Of a stretch of 64,000 nucleotides of DNA, positions 17,352 through 26,221 are shown piece by piece. The DNA comes from an uncultured bacterium (GTDB taxonomy: Bacteria > Verrucomicrobiota > Kiritimatiellia > PWTM01), in the NCBI GenBank assembly GCA_938010045.1, contig CALLFZ010000038.1:1-64000 (forward strand). Reading direction: 5' to 3'. Each line of letters begins with the position of its first letter. The first letter of the stretch is position 1. A program made the position numbers and the translations under genes. The notes below the pieces were generated by a model. That model did not search any database. It saw nothing but the letters and a program-made list of their open reading frames with translations, and was not told the origin of the DNA.

Positions 17352-18560
17352 CTACATGTTGATCCGAACGTACTCCTCGGTGCAATTGCACGTCCAGATT
17401 TCCGCGCGGCCCCGGCCGAGGCCGAGGTCGATGTCGACGGTGAATTCGGGCCGCGCGATCACCTCGCGCAGTTGCTCGCGGGTCGCGGGGCCAGGGGCGC
17501 CGCGCCGCACCGCGAGCAGTTCGTCGAAGCGAATCGAGACGCGCGACTCGACGACTCTCGCGGGCGAATAGCCGAGCGCGTCCATCACCCGCCCCCAGTT
17601 CGCGTTGGGCCCAGCCCAGGCGGTCTTCACCAGCAGCGAGTTCGCGACGCTGCGCGCGGCGAGGTCGGCCTCGCGGTGGGACCGCGCGCCACGCACGCGG
17701 ATCGTGACGACGCGCGTCGCGCCCTCGCCGTCAGCGACAATCATCCGCGCGAGCGCGCGCGTGGTCTCGCGCACCGCGGCCTCGAAGTCGCGCCAGCCGG
17801 GGCGGCCCGGTGCGAGGCGGACGCCCGCGGCGCCGTTGGCAAGGAACAGCACCGTGTCGTTCGTGCTGCGGTCGCCGTCGACCGTGATGCGGTTGAAGCT
17901 TTCGTCGGCCGCGGCCTTGAGCAGCCGCTGCAGCGCGGCGGAGGGCACGGCGGCGTCGGTGAGCAGGAACGCGAGCATGGTCGCCATCCGCGGCTCGATC
18001 ATGCCGGCGCCCTTCGCGAAGCCGGCCACAGTGACTTCGCGGCCGCCGAGGCGCAGCGGCACGGTCCAGCGTTTCGGCCGTGTATCGGTGGTGAGGATCG
18101 CGGTCGAGGCGGCCTCTCCGCCGTCGGTCGAGAGCGCCGGCACGAGCCGCTCGATGCCCGCCAGCACGCGCTCCATGGGCAGCGGAACGCCGATGGTGCC
18201 GGTGGAGCAGACGAAGACCTGCCGCAACGACACGCCGAGGCGGCGCGCGGTTTCGGCGGCCATGCGGCGCGCGTCGCGGAGTCCCCGTGGGCCGGTGCAG
18301 GCGTTCGCGTTACCGCTGTTGACGACAATCGCGCGTGCGAGGCGGCCGTTGAGGTGGTCGCGGTCGAGCCGGACCGGCGCGGCCTGCACCTGGTTGGTGG
18401 TGAACAGACCGGCCGCGGCGGCGGGCTGGTCGGATACAATGAGGGCCATGTCGAGCCGGTCGCCGGAGGCCTTGATGCCGGCCGCAACGCCGGCGGCGCG
18501 GAAACCGACCGGCAGGCGCAGTCCGGCGCTGCCGAGGTTTGAGGTGGGGGTGTTGCTCAT
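17352..18560 (-). CDS. argJ: Glutamate N-acetyltransferase (ArgJ)
   Basis: Transfers acetyl from N-acetylornithine to glutamate, making the arginine pathway cyclic (402 residues). The self-cleavage region KGAGMIEPRMATML is present; cleavage before the Thr gives the two chains. GTIGVPLPMERV, SFNRITVDGDRSTNDT and the C-terminal CTEEYVRINM are typical. The ATG at 18560 has GGAGG nine bases upstream; an upstream in-frame start is less likely. It is the first gene of argJ-argB-argD-ubiE-like; argC, argF, argG and argH are not in the window. A hairpin separates it from rpsI. Confidence 0.95.
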   Translation of the reverse strand: MSNTPTSNLGSAGLRLPVGFRAAGVAAGIKASGDRLDMALIVSDQPAAAAGLFTTNQVQAAPVRLDRDHLNGRLARAIVVNSGNANACTGPRGLRDARRMAAETARRLGVSLRQVFVCSTGTIGVPLPMERVLAGIERLVPALSTDGGEAASTAILTTDTRPKRWTVPLRLGGREVTVAGFAKGAGMIEPRMATMLAFLLTDAAVPSAALQRLLKAAADESFNRITVDGDRSTNDTVLFLANGAAGVRLAPGRPGWRDFEAAVRETTRALARMIVADGEGATRVVTIRVRGARSHREADLAARSVANSLLVKTAWAGPNANWGRVMDALGYSPARVVESRVSIRFDELLAVRRGAPGPATREQLREVIARPEFTVDIDLGLGRGRAEIWTCNCTEEYVRINM

Positions 18561-18587
18561 CGGGTGATGCCTCCGTCGAAGCAACGA

Positions 18588-18615
18588 CCCCGAACGTCCA
18601 TAGGGACATTCGGGG
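18588..18615 (-). terminator. Hairpin between rpsI and argJ
   Basis: CCCCGAACGTCC (18588-18599) pairs with GGACATTCGGGG (18604-18615), 12 positions with one wobble and a 4-nt loop. It lies between the rpsI stop and the argJ start, so it could end or attenuate the ribosomal transcript. The following bases are not a clean U-run, so termination is unproven. Confidence 0.5.
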
Positions 18616-18640
18616 CCGGCGGTTCGGGCCTTGGAATGCG

Positions 18641-19045
18641 TTACCGCTTCGAGAACTGGAACCGCTTGCGGGCGCCCGGCTGTCCCGCCTTCTTGCGCTC
18701 CTTCATCCTTGGATCGCGCGTGAGGCAGCCAGCCTTTTTCAGGATCGGGCGCAGTTCGGGCTCGGCCGCGACCAGCGCGCGTGAGATCGCGTGCCGAAGT
18801 GCGCCAGCCTGCCCGGCGATGCCGCCACCGTTTACGCTCGCGATCACGTCGAACCGTCCGAGCCGCTCCGTGAGCGCAAACGGCTGCTCCACGTAGGGGC
18901 GCAGAGCGGGCATCTTGAAGTAGTCTTCGAACGCCCGGCCGTTGATCGAGTATCGGCCCTCGCCGGGCAGCAGACGGACGCGCGCGACGGAGGTCTTGCG
19001 CCGTCCGGTCGCCGCGGCCACAGGGGTTGCGGTGGTGGTCGTCAC
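18641..19045 (-). CDS. rpsI: 30S ribosomal protein S9
   Basis: 134 residues, full length. [48 protein letters not shown] and the conserved basic tail ending KRFQFSKR identify S9, whose C-terminus reaches the P-site tRNA in the ribosome. It follows rplM by 13 bp in the standard L13-S9 pair. A Thr/Ala-rich leader of about 12 residues precedes the S9 core. Confidence 0.98.
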   Translation of the reverse strand: MTTTTATPVAAATGRRKTSVARVRLLPGEGRYSINGRAFEDYFKMPALRPYVEQPFALTERLGRFDVIASVNGGGIAGQAGALRHAISRALVAAEPELRPILKKAGCLTRDPRMKERKKAGQPGARKRFQFSKR

Positions 19046-19058
19046 GTCTCGATGTCTC

Positions 19059-19505
19059 CTACACGCGGAGCTCGACCGGCTCCGGCTTCTGCGCGGCGTG
19101 GGGATGCTCCGGCCCGGGATAGATCTTCAGGCGGCGCAGCAGCACCGCACGCGTATGATTCTTCGGCAGCATGCCGCTGACTGCATGGCGAAGGATCAAG
19201 GCGGGGTTCTTCGCCCGCACCATCGCGGGGGTCAACCGCTTCAGGCCGCCCGGATAGCCGCTGTACCGAGTGTAGATCTTGTCGGTTTCCTTCGAGCCGG
19301 TGAACTTCACCTTCTCCGCGTTGATCACCACGACCATCGCGCCGGTGCAAACGTGCGGCGTGTAGTCGGGGCGGTCCTTCCCGCGCAGCAGGTTCGCGAG
19401 CGCAACCGCGAGCCGGCCGACCGGCTTGCCTGCGGCATCCACCAGCTTCCACGGGTGCGTCACGCTTGGCCCGTGCGCCATCGTTGTTTTCATGCTCGTC
19501 GCCAT
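19059..19505 (-). CDS. rplM: 50S ribosomal protein L13
   Basis: 148 residues with the L13 pattern [64 protein letters not shown] and [13 protein letters not shown]. Two starts are possible: ATG at 19505 ([12 protein letters not shown]) or ATG at 19493 (MKTTMAHG). The second gives the length nearest the family norm, but ribosome-binding sequence does not decide. It is the first gene of the L13-S9 pair. Confidence 0.97.
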   Translation of the reverse strand: MATSMKTTMAHGPSVTHPWKLVDAAGKPVGRLAVALANLLRGKDRPDYTPHVCTGAMVVVINAEKVKFTGSKETDKIYTRYSGYPGGLKRLTPAMVRAKNPALILRHAVSGMLPKNHTRAVLLRRLKIYPGPEHPHAAQKPEPVELRV

Positions 19506-19558
19506 GTCCTTCGAGTCCCAACGCGAACGGCACAGCGTAGGGAGAGGACCGCGCGGTG

Positions 19559-20977
19559 TCAACCTGCTCCAGCGGCCGCCTCGCGACGACGGGCGAGAAG
19601 CAGCGCGGGGCCCGTCGAGATCGCGAGCACAAGGTAGAGCAACAGATCGAGGCGAACGCCGCGAACCACGCCCGTCACGAGGCCCAACTGGGCGGCGAAG
19701 AAAACGAGCATGGCCGCCGTCGAGATCACGGCCAGCGCGCGCGGCGGTCGGCGCAACGCCACCGCGCCGAACACCATTGGCGCCATCATCGAGGTGCCGG
19801 TGAAGCTCGTGCGCGCCAGCAACACGAGCTGGTCGCTCATCACGACCGAGAATCCGAATACGACCAGAGCAAACACCAAGATCGCCGCGCGCGTCGCCAT
19901 CATCACCGCCCGGTCGGTGCCGCGCAGCATGGATCTCAGCTCCGCGCCGAGCGCGAAGAGCTGGGCGTTCGTCGTAGAGAGCCCCGCTGCGAACAGCCCC
20001 ACCAACGCTAGGCCCCCGAGCCAGGGCGCGCGGTCGTGCAGCAGCGCGCCGGCCAGAAAGCGATCGGTCGGCGCGCCCGCGTACCGGACGGCGCCGAGCG
20101 CGCCGATGAGCGCCGTCGGAAAGATCACGAGAATCGCGAAGACCCCCACCGCAACCGCCATTCGGTGCATCGCGGCGGTGCTTTTCATCACGACGAGCCG
20201 CGTGGTGAGCTGCGGCTGCGTCACCGGGATCATCACGATCGCGATCGCGGAGGCGAGCAGAAACTGTACCGTGAACAAGCCCCTCGGACCCGGCACCGAT
20301 CCAAGCGCCGGATCCACCGCGAGCATGCCGTCCCACAACGGAGCCCATCCGCCCGCCGCGCGCACGCACGCCAGCCCGATCGCCCAAAGGATCAGTAACA
20401 ACGAAAGTCCCTGGATCGCGTCGGCGAACACGATCGCGCGGAAGCCACCGATTTCGCTGAACGTCAGCATGATCAGCACGATCAGCGCCGCCCACTGAGC
20501 GGGGGTGAGCAGATCCGGAAAGGCGCTGCGCAGGAAGATCGAAATGCCTCGGATCTGGATCGCAACGTAGGGCACGAGAAAAATGAACGAGCTGGCAAAC
20601 ATCATCCAGCCGGCCGCACGCCAGCCGTAGGCCGAGCTCATCAGACCGGCGACCCCGTTGAAGCCGAGCTCGCGCACGCGCTGCCGGATCGCGCGGCCGA
20701 AGGCAACGATCAGCAGCACCATCATGCCGTCGGATACCGCGAGAAACATCCAGGCGCCGACGCCGTGCAGGCGGAAGAAGTCCGGCATGCCCTGAAACGT
20801 GAACGCGCTGAAGAGCGCCGCTGCGTAGGTCAGCAGCCCCAACCGCACCCCGAGGTTGCGGCCCGCGAACATGAACTCGTCGCTCGTGCGATGGCGTCGC
20901 CACGACGCGCGCGCGGCCAGCGCGAGCAACACGAAATACACGCCGCCGAGCAGGTACACCCACGTGCGCAGACTCAC
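19559..20977 (-). CDS. Sodium/solute symporter (SSS family)
   Basis: A polytopic membrane protein of 472 residues with about 12-13 hydrophobic segments. The N-terminal SDEFMFAGRNLGV motif, GQ/G-rich helices (TFQGMPDFF) and FADAIQGLSLLLILWAIG match the SSS family of sodium-coupled carriers for sugars, amino acids or carboxylates. The GTG at 20977 is chosen because it overlaps the DUF3311-like gene's stop (GTGA) and is preceded by AAGGGGGG; open sequence upstream belongs to other frames. The paired small membrane gene supports a two-component transporter like the PanF/YhdT arrangement. The substrate is not readable. Confidence 0.9.
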   Translation of the reverse strand: MSLRTWVYLLGGVYFVLLALAARASWRRHRTSDEFMFAGRNLGVRLGLLTYAAALFSAFTFQGMPDFFRLHGVGAWMFLAVSDGMMVLLIVAFGRAIRQRVRELGFNGVAGLMSSAYGWRAAGWMMFASSFIFLVPYVAIQIRGISIFLRSAFPDLLTPAQWAALIVLIMLTFSEIGGFRAIVFADAIQGLSLLLILWAIGLACVRAAGGWAPLWDGMLAVDPALGSVPGPRGLFTVQFLLASAIAIVMIPVTQPQLTTRLVVMKSTAAMHRMAVAVGVFAILVIFPTALIGALGAVRYAGAPTDRFLAGALLHDRAPWLGGLALVGLFAAGLSTTNAQLFALGAELRSMLRGTDRAVMMATRAAILVFALVVFGFSVVMSDQLVLLARTSFTGTSMMAPMVFGAVALRRPPRALAVISTAAMLVFFAAQLGLVTGVVRGVRLDLLLYLVLAISTGPALLLARRREAAAGAG

Positions 20978-21219
20978 CGACGCCCCCCTTCGCGGTTCGA
21001 CTCCTCCTCCGAATCCAAACGCGCCGCGGCCGCCGTGAGCCCGACGAACAGCATCGCGACCGCGATGCCCGCCCACAACGTGTACGGCATGCCGATGAAC
21101 CGGGGGTGGATGCGGCCGGACGGAATGAAGAGCGGAGTGAAGGTCGCCATGGCCAACACCGCCCCCGCCACCCACACGGCGCGGCGCCGCCACCTCTGCC
21201 GATCCCTGCGGTTGTCCAT
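20974..21219 (-). CDS. Small DUF3311/YhdT-like membrane protein
   Basis: 81 residues with two hydrophobic segments: one after the basic RWRRRAVW stretch (about 13-30) and one at IGMPYTLWAGIAVAMLFVGL (about 44-64). The P-R-F-I-G-M-P-Y-T-L-W stretch between them matches small proteins encoded next to SSS symporters. The ATG at 21219 has GGGAG six bases upstream. The stop overlaps the symporter start by GTGA, so the two are co-translated. The Glu/Arg-rich tail (DSEEESNREGG) is cytoplasmic by the positive-inside rule. Family assignment is by pattern and context. Confidence 0.72.
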   Translation of the reverse strand: MDNRRDRQRWRRRAVWVAGAVLAMATFTPLFIPSGRIHPRFIGMPYTLWAGIAVAMLFVGLTAAAARLDSEEESNREGGRR

Positions 21220-22004
21220 CTCAATCTCCCGGAGATGCGCCACCCGGATGATGGCAGCCGCTGTTGGCCCCCGCAAGATGGAGCGCGCCCCAGCGAGCCG
21301 ATTGCGCTGTTGGGGAATGAGTGGCCCATACACATGTCGGCGAAGGGAGCGATTACCTCCTCAGACGTCATTCGCCGGGTGCCTCCCTGGGGACAAGCAC
21401 CCCCCCGGCAGACACCTCGCCGACGCTAGGGACAGGCACCTCTGGAGGCTGATTGATGGGGACAGGCAGTGGGAACCGGCACCTTTCTGCGCGCAGTACC
21501 CACAGCGAACCAAAACGGGCTGCCAGCTGCCTGTCCCCAGCGGCGTCCCCAGCTGCCTGTCCCCAGCTGCCTGTCCCTATGGCCCACCCCCTTGGCCCAC
21601 CTTGGCCCTTAGTCCGCTACCATCGCCCATAATTGGGGACAGGCACATGGGAAGACGACGCAACCATCTCGATTTCCGCCTATTGCGACTTCTCATCGTG
21701 TGCCTCATCGTGTGCCTGTCCCCATTTGGAGCCGCCGAGTCCGGAAGCCCACCACGTCACTGGGAACAGGCACCCCCCCGGCAGGCACCTCGCCGACGCT
21801 AGGGACAGGCACCTCTGGAGGCTGATTGATGGGGACAGGCAGTGGGAACCGGCACGTACTATGGGCCAGGCGCTCAGAGATAGTCGCTTCGCGTCAACCG
21901 CCATGGAGTCGTCTCGGGGACAGGCACAAGTGCACTGCTACCCGCATCCATTCAGCCCCCTCGTCTCACCCCTACAAACAATCCACAGCGCAATCGGCGT
22001 TGCC
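21220..22004. repeat. Island of GGGGACAGGCAC repeats
   Basis: At least ten copies of GGGGACAGGCAC or its complement lie in both orientations (for example 21389, 21526, 21553, 21567, 21635, 21712, 21916). A segment of about 95 bp at 21388-21482 is repeated at 21761-21855 with only a few changes. Copies at 21635-21646 and 21712-21723 are in opposite orientation and could pair. No convincing gene is present, and no transposase is encoded in the window. Confidence 0.88.
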
Positions 22005-23303
22005 TCAGCGCGATGCGGCTGGCACGGAGATGGGCGCGCGCCGGAGGTCCGCCAGCCGCCGCAACTCATCCGGTGTCAGCGCGCGATTGAACACGGCCAC
22101 ACCGCCGATCCAACCCGTGAAGCCGACGCCCCGCGAACTATGGATCACGCGCCCGATCGTGAACGGGCCGCCCAGACCCGGCGGCGGCGACCAGATGCCA
22201 TGCGGATACCACCAGGGGTTCAGCCGCAACGCGACGAGTTCGCGATCCGCCACCCGCCAGCCGTTTTCCTCCCGTACGAGGATCGTGTTCACGCGGGTGT
22301 AGGGATATTCGCGCACCTCGACGCGGCGCTCGCCGGTGTCTTCCACCACCTCCGTGCGCAGCGCTTCATCTTCGGGCGGGTTGTAGAATTGATCCTTCGG
22401 GTACTCCGGATCCTCGCCCGGCTGAAGGCCCGGTTCGCGGTGCAGCCAACCCTGTCGCCAGGCCTCGACGACCGACGAGATTAAGCGGTCCTTGGCCGGG
22501 TTCTTGAGCCAGCGGTCGCCGGCTTCGCCGTTCAGCCAGCCCGTAATCTCACGGCGGGCCGGATCGAAGGTCATCGCGAAACATTGCCACGAGGCGTCGA
22601 GCACTTCCGCCGGGCGATCGGCCGGGACGGCGGGCGAGACGCCGGCCGAGTTGCACTTGTGCAACGCATAGCGATTTCGAAACGACGAACCACCGTTCTC
22701 CGAGACGTGGCCGCAGGCGCTGCCCTCGATGTTGAGGCCCGCAAAGAGGCCGTACTGCCGCTGACCGCGCACGACCTTCCGGATCGTTTCGGTGGACGCT
22801 TGTTGAAGGTCGGTGCCCTCGTGCCAGATGCCCGCCAGCGCGTGGTTGCCGCTCTCACGGATCGCCCACACCACAACGCTCACACCGCGCCCCTCACCCT
22901 TGATATCCAGCGGCGTATCGTGCAGGCGCTGCCGCGGCACATACAGCAGCGGGCGAAACCAGGGATCCTCCTCGCGCCGAATGCGAATCGCGTTGCCGAA
23001 CGGGCCGCGACCGAGCTGCGGAATGTCCTCCCAAGTCGCCTCGCGGCCCTCGCCCCAGTACTCCCGCACATAGTTCATCACCTCGAGCGGATAGTCCGTG
23101 GGTGAGCCGACCGGCACGTGCGCACACCATCGGTGAGGCGGCGCGGATTCGCGTCGCACGAAATCCCAGAACGCGACACATCCGGGGATACTGGTCACAA
23201 CCCCGACCCGAGGGGCGTAGTCGGGCTCCACCGCGGCCGATACGACCGCCGTCCCCAGCACGAGCAGCGACGGACTCCAGCTTCGAAGACACACGCGCGT
23301 CAT
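22005..23303 (-). CDS. Exported LamG-fold (laminin G-like) protein
   Basis: 432 residues with a signal segment (residues 9-24, SPSLLVLGTAVVSAA). The start of the mature protein (GCVAFWDFVRRES) and the end (GWIGGVAVFNRALTPDELRRLA) are the first and last strands of a concanavalin A/LamG-like jelly roll. Between them is a long insertion with many Trp and Tyr residues (residues about 120-330). Such proteins in PVC bacteria often sit beside sulfatases and glycosidases and may bind or cut glycans; no catalytic residues can be assigned. The ATG at 23303 is chosen to place the signal peptide at the N-terminus. It is a monocistronic unit flanked by repeats and a gene remnant. Confidence 0.78.
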   Translation of the reverse strand: MTRVCLRSWSPSLLVLGTAVVSAAVEPDYAPRVGVVTSIPGCVAFWDFVRRESAPPHRWCAHVPVGSPTDYPLEVMNYVREYWGEGREATWEDIPQLGRGPFGNAIRIRREEDPWFRPLLYVPRQRLHDTPLDIKGEGRGVSVVVWAIRESGNHALAGIWHEGTDLQQASTETIRKVVRGQRQYGLFAGLNIEGSACGHVSENGGSSFRNRYALHKCNSAGVSPAVPADRPAEVLDASWQCFAMTFDPARREITGWLNGEAGDRWLKNPAKDRLISSVVEAWRQGWLHREPGLQPGEDPEYPKDQFYNPPEDEALRTEVVEDTGERRVEVREYPYTRVNTILVREENGWRVADRELVALRLNPWWYPHGIWSPPPGLGGPFTIGRVIHSSRGVGFTGWIGGVAVFNRALTPDELRRLADLRRAPISVPAASR

Positions 23304-23976
23304 CAGGCGATTGTTGTCGACGCCCGCCGCTGCCGCAAGTATTCGGATGCTCCGATGGCGGAGCCCAACCTGCCCCCGCGCGGTGTCCATGAGCCATGGC
23401 GCCGGTCGGCCGGACGGCCCCCTGGCGCCGCGCACCATGGGCGCAGGTGAGCCGCAGGTTCGTCGTTTCGGTCGCAAACTAGTTGTCAACGGCGAATCCA
23501 TCGAGCGGTCTCCAGCGACCCGTCCGATGTCGCTCGATGCCCAGGCCCGCGACGTACAGCCTCGGACTCTTCAGCCATCGGCGGGCTGGGCGTTCGACCA
23601 GCGCCCGAGGAGCCATCGGGTTCAACCGCCAAAGGTATTCGAGGTAACGAGGCGCGGTCTTGAGGCTGACTCCTGCCTCGCGGGCGAACTCCGAGTCGTG
23701 TAGAAGTCGAGCCGTTCTTTGCGTGGCCGCCGCAATGCGGACTGACGTCGGCCCGGCTCGCGGACAGTGTGCGTGCCCGCGTTGTCGTTCCGGCGCTGCG
23801 GACGCCCATACGCCCAACGAGCGAGCGCTAGCTGGGTGACGGCATTCTCTGAGCCAAGACGCGTGGAGAAAACATCATGTTCCGACCAGACGCCGGTCAC
23901 ATCATCGTCATTGCAACCGACAACCTAGGGCACGGTCATCGCAACGGCTTCTGCGCGACTGGCCATCGACGATCGG
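23304..23976. other. Intergenic stretch with gene remnants
   Basis: Apart from the DUF4143-like fragment listed separately, translations are not protein-like. No RNA gene or clear promoter was found. Confidence 0.45.
23533..23745 (-). pseudogene. Fragment of an AAA-ATPase C-terminal DUF4143 domain
   Basis: About 71 codons read RTARLLHDSEFAREAGVSL, then KTAPRYLEYLWRLNPMAP and RWLKSPRLYVAGLGIE. This is the winged-helix part (a conserved lxxlSelAreaGVs..T..rYL..L pattern) and the KSPKLYf.DtGL-like motif of DUF4143, the C-terminal domain of a family of AAA ATPases. The N-terminal P-loop domain is missing, upstream sequence is out of frame and the tail differs, so this is a leftover of a lost gene. 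Confidence 0.55.
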
Positions 23977-24273
23977 TCAGCTGAAGCGAATCCGAAAGTT
24001 CGCGTGTCGCGGGCCGCCGGCCTCCTCGCACAGCAACTCGCGTGTGACATTGCGGTAGACCGGCATGCGGCGGAGCGCCGCCAGAAACGCAGCGACCTCC
24101 GACGGCGTTCCCTCTGCGACGATCTCCACCGCACCGTCGGGCAGGTTCATCACGTACCCAGTGACGCGAAACTGCCGCGCCACATCGAGCGTCGAATACC
24201 GGAACCCGACACCTTGTACGTGGCCCTCGACCCGAAGTCGCACGGACGCGGTGGGCAAGGGCGCATCGCTCAT
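23977..24273 (-). CDS. acyP: Acylphosphatase
   Basis: A 98-residue enzyme that hydrolyses carboxyl-phosphate bonds. The active-site arginine (R25 in GHVQGVGFRY) and asparagine (N43 in GYVMNLPDG) are both present. The start (ATG 24273) overlaps the miaB stop by ATGA; earlier in-frame codons lie inside miaB. It ends the Sel1-nusG-like-miaB-acyP run. There is no obvious functional link with tRNA modification. Confidence 0.94.
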   Translation of the reverse strand: MSDAPLPTASVRLRVEGHVQGVGFRYSTLDVARQFRVTGYVMNLPDGAVEIVAEGTPSEVAAFLAALRRMPVYRNVTRELLCEEAGGPRHANFRIRFS

Positions 24274-25619
24274 ACGGCGCCTCCCTTCGCATTGGCGCCC
24301 GCCCCCGTGGGCAGGTCCGCCGGCTCGCCGATCAGCGAATGCGGACCGGTCCACGTGATGCGCACGCGCGCAAGATTCCCGAGGCGGTGGCGCGCGTCCT
24401 GAAAGAACACAATCCGATCCAGCATGGTTCGCCCGCGCCATCGGTTCCGACGCTCGTCGCGCCCGTCGACGAGGACCTCGACCTCGCCGCCGAGCAGCGG
24501 CGCGTTGAGTTCGCGCTGGATGCGGGTCTGCAGCTCGTCGAGCCGCTGACGTCGCTCCTCTTTGACCGCCGGCGGCACGTCATCGGGCCAGCGGCGCGCC
24601 GCGAGGGTATCGGCACGCGGCGAGTAACCGGCGATATGGACTTTGTCGAAGCGGATCTCTTCAACCAGCCGCATCGTCGCTTCGAACTGGGCGTCGGTTT
24701 CGCCCGGGAAGCCGACGATGAAGTCGGAGTGAATCGCGGCGTGGGGCAGACGCGCGCGGACGCGGGCGACGGTGCGGCGATACTCCTCGGCGGTGTAGCC
24801 GCGGCGCATGCGCGCGAGGATCTCATCGTCGCCCGACTGCGCCGGCATCTCGAAGTGCGGGCAGACGTTCGTGGTCTCGGCGACGGCATCGAGGAGCCGG
24901 TCGGTCAGAAACGATGGGTGGTTGGTCAGAAAACGGATGCGGCTGACGCCGGTACGCGCGACGTCGCGCAGCAGGTCAGCCAGATCGCCTTCGCCGGGAC
25001 GGTCGAGCCCGTAGCGGTCCACGATCTGGCCGAGCAGGATGACCTCCCGCGTGCCGCGCGAGACGAGCGATTCGACCTCGGCGAGGATCTCGGCGCGAGG
25101 TCGGCTCCGCTCGCGTCCGCGCCGGTACGGGATCACGCAATACGAACAGGCGCGCGAGCAGCCGAGCACCACGGGCACGTTGGCGCGCACGGGCGCACCC
25201 CGGCCGTCGGCGTCCGACGGCGGGGAAGCGGCTCCGCAGCGGTCCTGCGCCGGGCGGCCAGCCGACTCCGCCGCGAGCGCCGCGAGCAACTCGGAGGGAT
25301 CGGAGGGGGGCAACAAGAAGTCCACGCCCGGCAACTCCTCGGCGGCGCGGCGCACATCACGCTGGCGGCGGCCGACGAGGCAGCCCATCACCGCGACCTG
25401 CCGGCCGGGACGCCGCCGTTTCCAGGCGAGCGCCTCGCGCAGCTTCGCAAGCACGCGATCCTCGGCCGACCGGCGCACAACGCACGAGTTCAGGATCACC
25501 AGATCGGCCTCTCGCGGATCGTCACACGGCTCATGGCCTGCCGCGCGCAGCCGTTCGTCCAGATGACGGGCATCCGCCTCGTTCATCTGGCATCCAATCG
25601 TCCAAATGTGGAACTTCAT
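24270..25619 (-). CDS. miaB: tRNA A37 methylthiotransferase MiaB
   Basis: A radical-SAM enzyme (449 residues) that adds a 2-methylthio group to isopentenyl-A37 in tRNAs reading UNN codons. Auxiliary-cluster cysteines are C10 (IGCQMN), C46 (NSCVVR) and C80 (MGCLVG). The radical SAM cluster is C154-x3-C158-x2-C161. A TRAM domain is at the C-terminus (about 375-435). GQIVDRYGLDRPG resembles the MiaB GQNVNSYG motif with changes, so the closely related MtaB-type activity is not excluded. A Ala/Gly/Asp-rich insertion at 110-145 precedes the SAM domain. It is joined by ATGA overlaps to genes on both sides. Confidence 0.9.
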   Translation of the reverse strand: MKFHIWTIGCQMNEADARHLDERLRAAGHEPCDDPREADLVILNSCVVRRSAEDRVLAKLREALAWKRRRPGRQVAVMGCLVGRRQRDVRRAAEELPGVDFLLPPSDPSELLAALAAESAGRPAQDRCGAASPPSDADGRGAPVRANVPVVLGCSRACSYCVIPYRRGRERSRPRAEILAEVESLVSRGTREVILLGQIVDRYGLDRPGEGDLADLLRDVARTGVSRIRFLTNHPSFLTDRLLDAVAETTNVCPHFEMPAQSGDDEILARMRRGYTAEEYRRTVARVRARLPHAAIHSDFIVGFPGETDAQFEATMRLVEEIRFDKVHIAGYSPRADTLAARRWPDDVPPAVKEERRQRLDELQTRIQRELNAPLLGGEVEVLVDGRDERRNRWRGRTMLDRIVFFQDARHRLGNLARVRITWTGPHSLIGEPADLPTGAGANAKGGAV

Positions 25620-26221
25620 TCCATCATCGCGCCCCGGCGCCGCGCGAGGACCGGAACGGCGGCCGATTCGTCGGGACAGACGGCTCGCTCCGGCACGTCC
25701 AGCTCAACATCCCGACCGAGCAGTCGGAACAGCACACGGATCCGTTCGCGCCCGGGCAGCACGGCCGTCACCAGCACGTGGAGGTTGGTCAGCGGGCCGT
25801 CCACAATCACGGCCGGGTCGCCGGGCCGAAGAATCCGCTCCAGCTCGCGCGGCGCCTGATCGGGAAACAGCGATCGCAGATCGGCGATGGTCGCCTCCGG
25901 AATGACGGCGCAGGATCTGCCAAAGCGTATGATGCCATGGACCTTTGACGTGGTCAGCACGGCCCGCAGCGAGGTCGCCAGATCGAACTTCGCAAACAAA
26001 TAGCTCGGAAACAGTGCCTCGCAGGCCCACACGGGACCGCGACGAGTGGGTTGACGGTAGCGGATCCGCGGGCAGTAGGTCTCGATGCCCAGCTGGCGAA
26101 CGAGATTCGCGGCGGCGAGATGTTCCGCGCGGACCGTCGCGCGCAGGCAATACCAATGTGCCCCGGCCGGCCCCTCCACCGCCGGCACCGCGGAGTCGGG
26201 CATCGCGCGAGATGTCCGCAC
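25616..26221 (-). CDS. NusG/RfaH-type transcription factor paralogue
   Basis: About 200 residues. The N-terminal NGN domain (about 20-115) has the WYCLRATVRAEHLAAANL and LFPSYLFAKFDL patterns of NusG/RfaH/LoaP proteins, which bind the clamp helices of RNA polymerase. The C-terminal KOW region (about 145-190) has GDPAVIVDGPL and IRVLFRLLGRDVELDV, but the usual F-x-G loop is replaced by LTNLHV. Housekeeping NusG is normally beside secE and rplK, so this is likely a specialised paralogue. The start could be GTG 26221 or ATG 26203. It is preceded by the Sel1 gene with no gap and overlaps miaB by ATGA. Such paralogues often promote long polysaccharide operons; here the target is unknown. Confidence 0.8.
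   Translation of the reverse strand: MRTSRAMPDSAVPAVEGPAGAHWYCLRATVRAEHLAAANLVRQLGIETYCPRIRYRQPTRRGPVWACEALFPSYLFAKFDLATSLRAVLTTSKVHGIIRFGRSCAVIPEATIADLRSLFPDQAPRELERILRPGDPAVIVDGPLTNLHVLVTAVLPGRERIRVLFRLLGRDVELDVPERAVCPDESAAVPVLARRRGAMME

Noticed and set aside
19059-21371. One 770-residue protein ending in L13
   Set aside because: The upstream part overlaps the symporter in another frame and is not protein-like; it is only an open frame reading into rplM.
21647-21799. Short frame with a signal-peptide-like start (MGRRRNHLDFRLLRLL) in the repeat island
   Set aside because: It is made of repeat sequence, ends in Arg/Pro-rich translation of the duplicated block, and has no mature domain.
24270-25619. 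Calling miaB a second RimO
   Set aside because: It lacks the SLGCAKN and AQDTTAYG motifs seen in the true rimO at 40721-42145, and its first-cluster motif IGCQMNEAD is MiaB-like.
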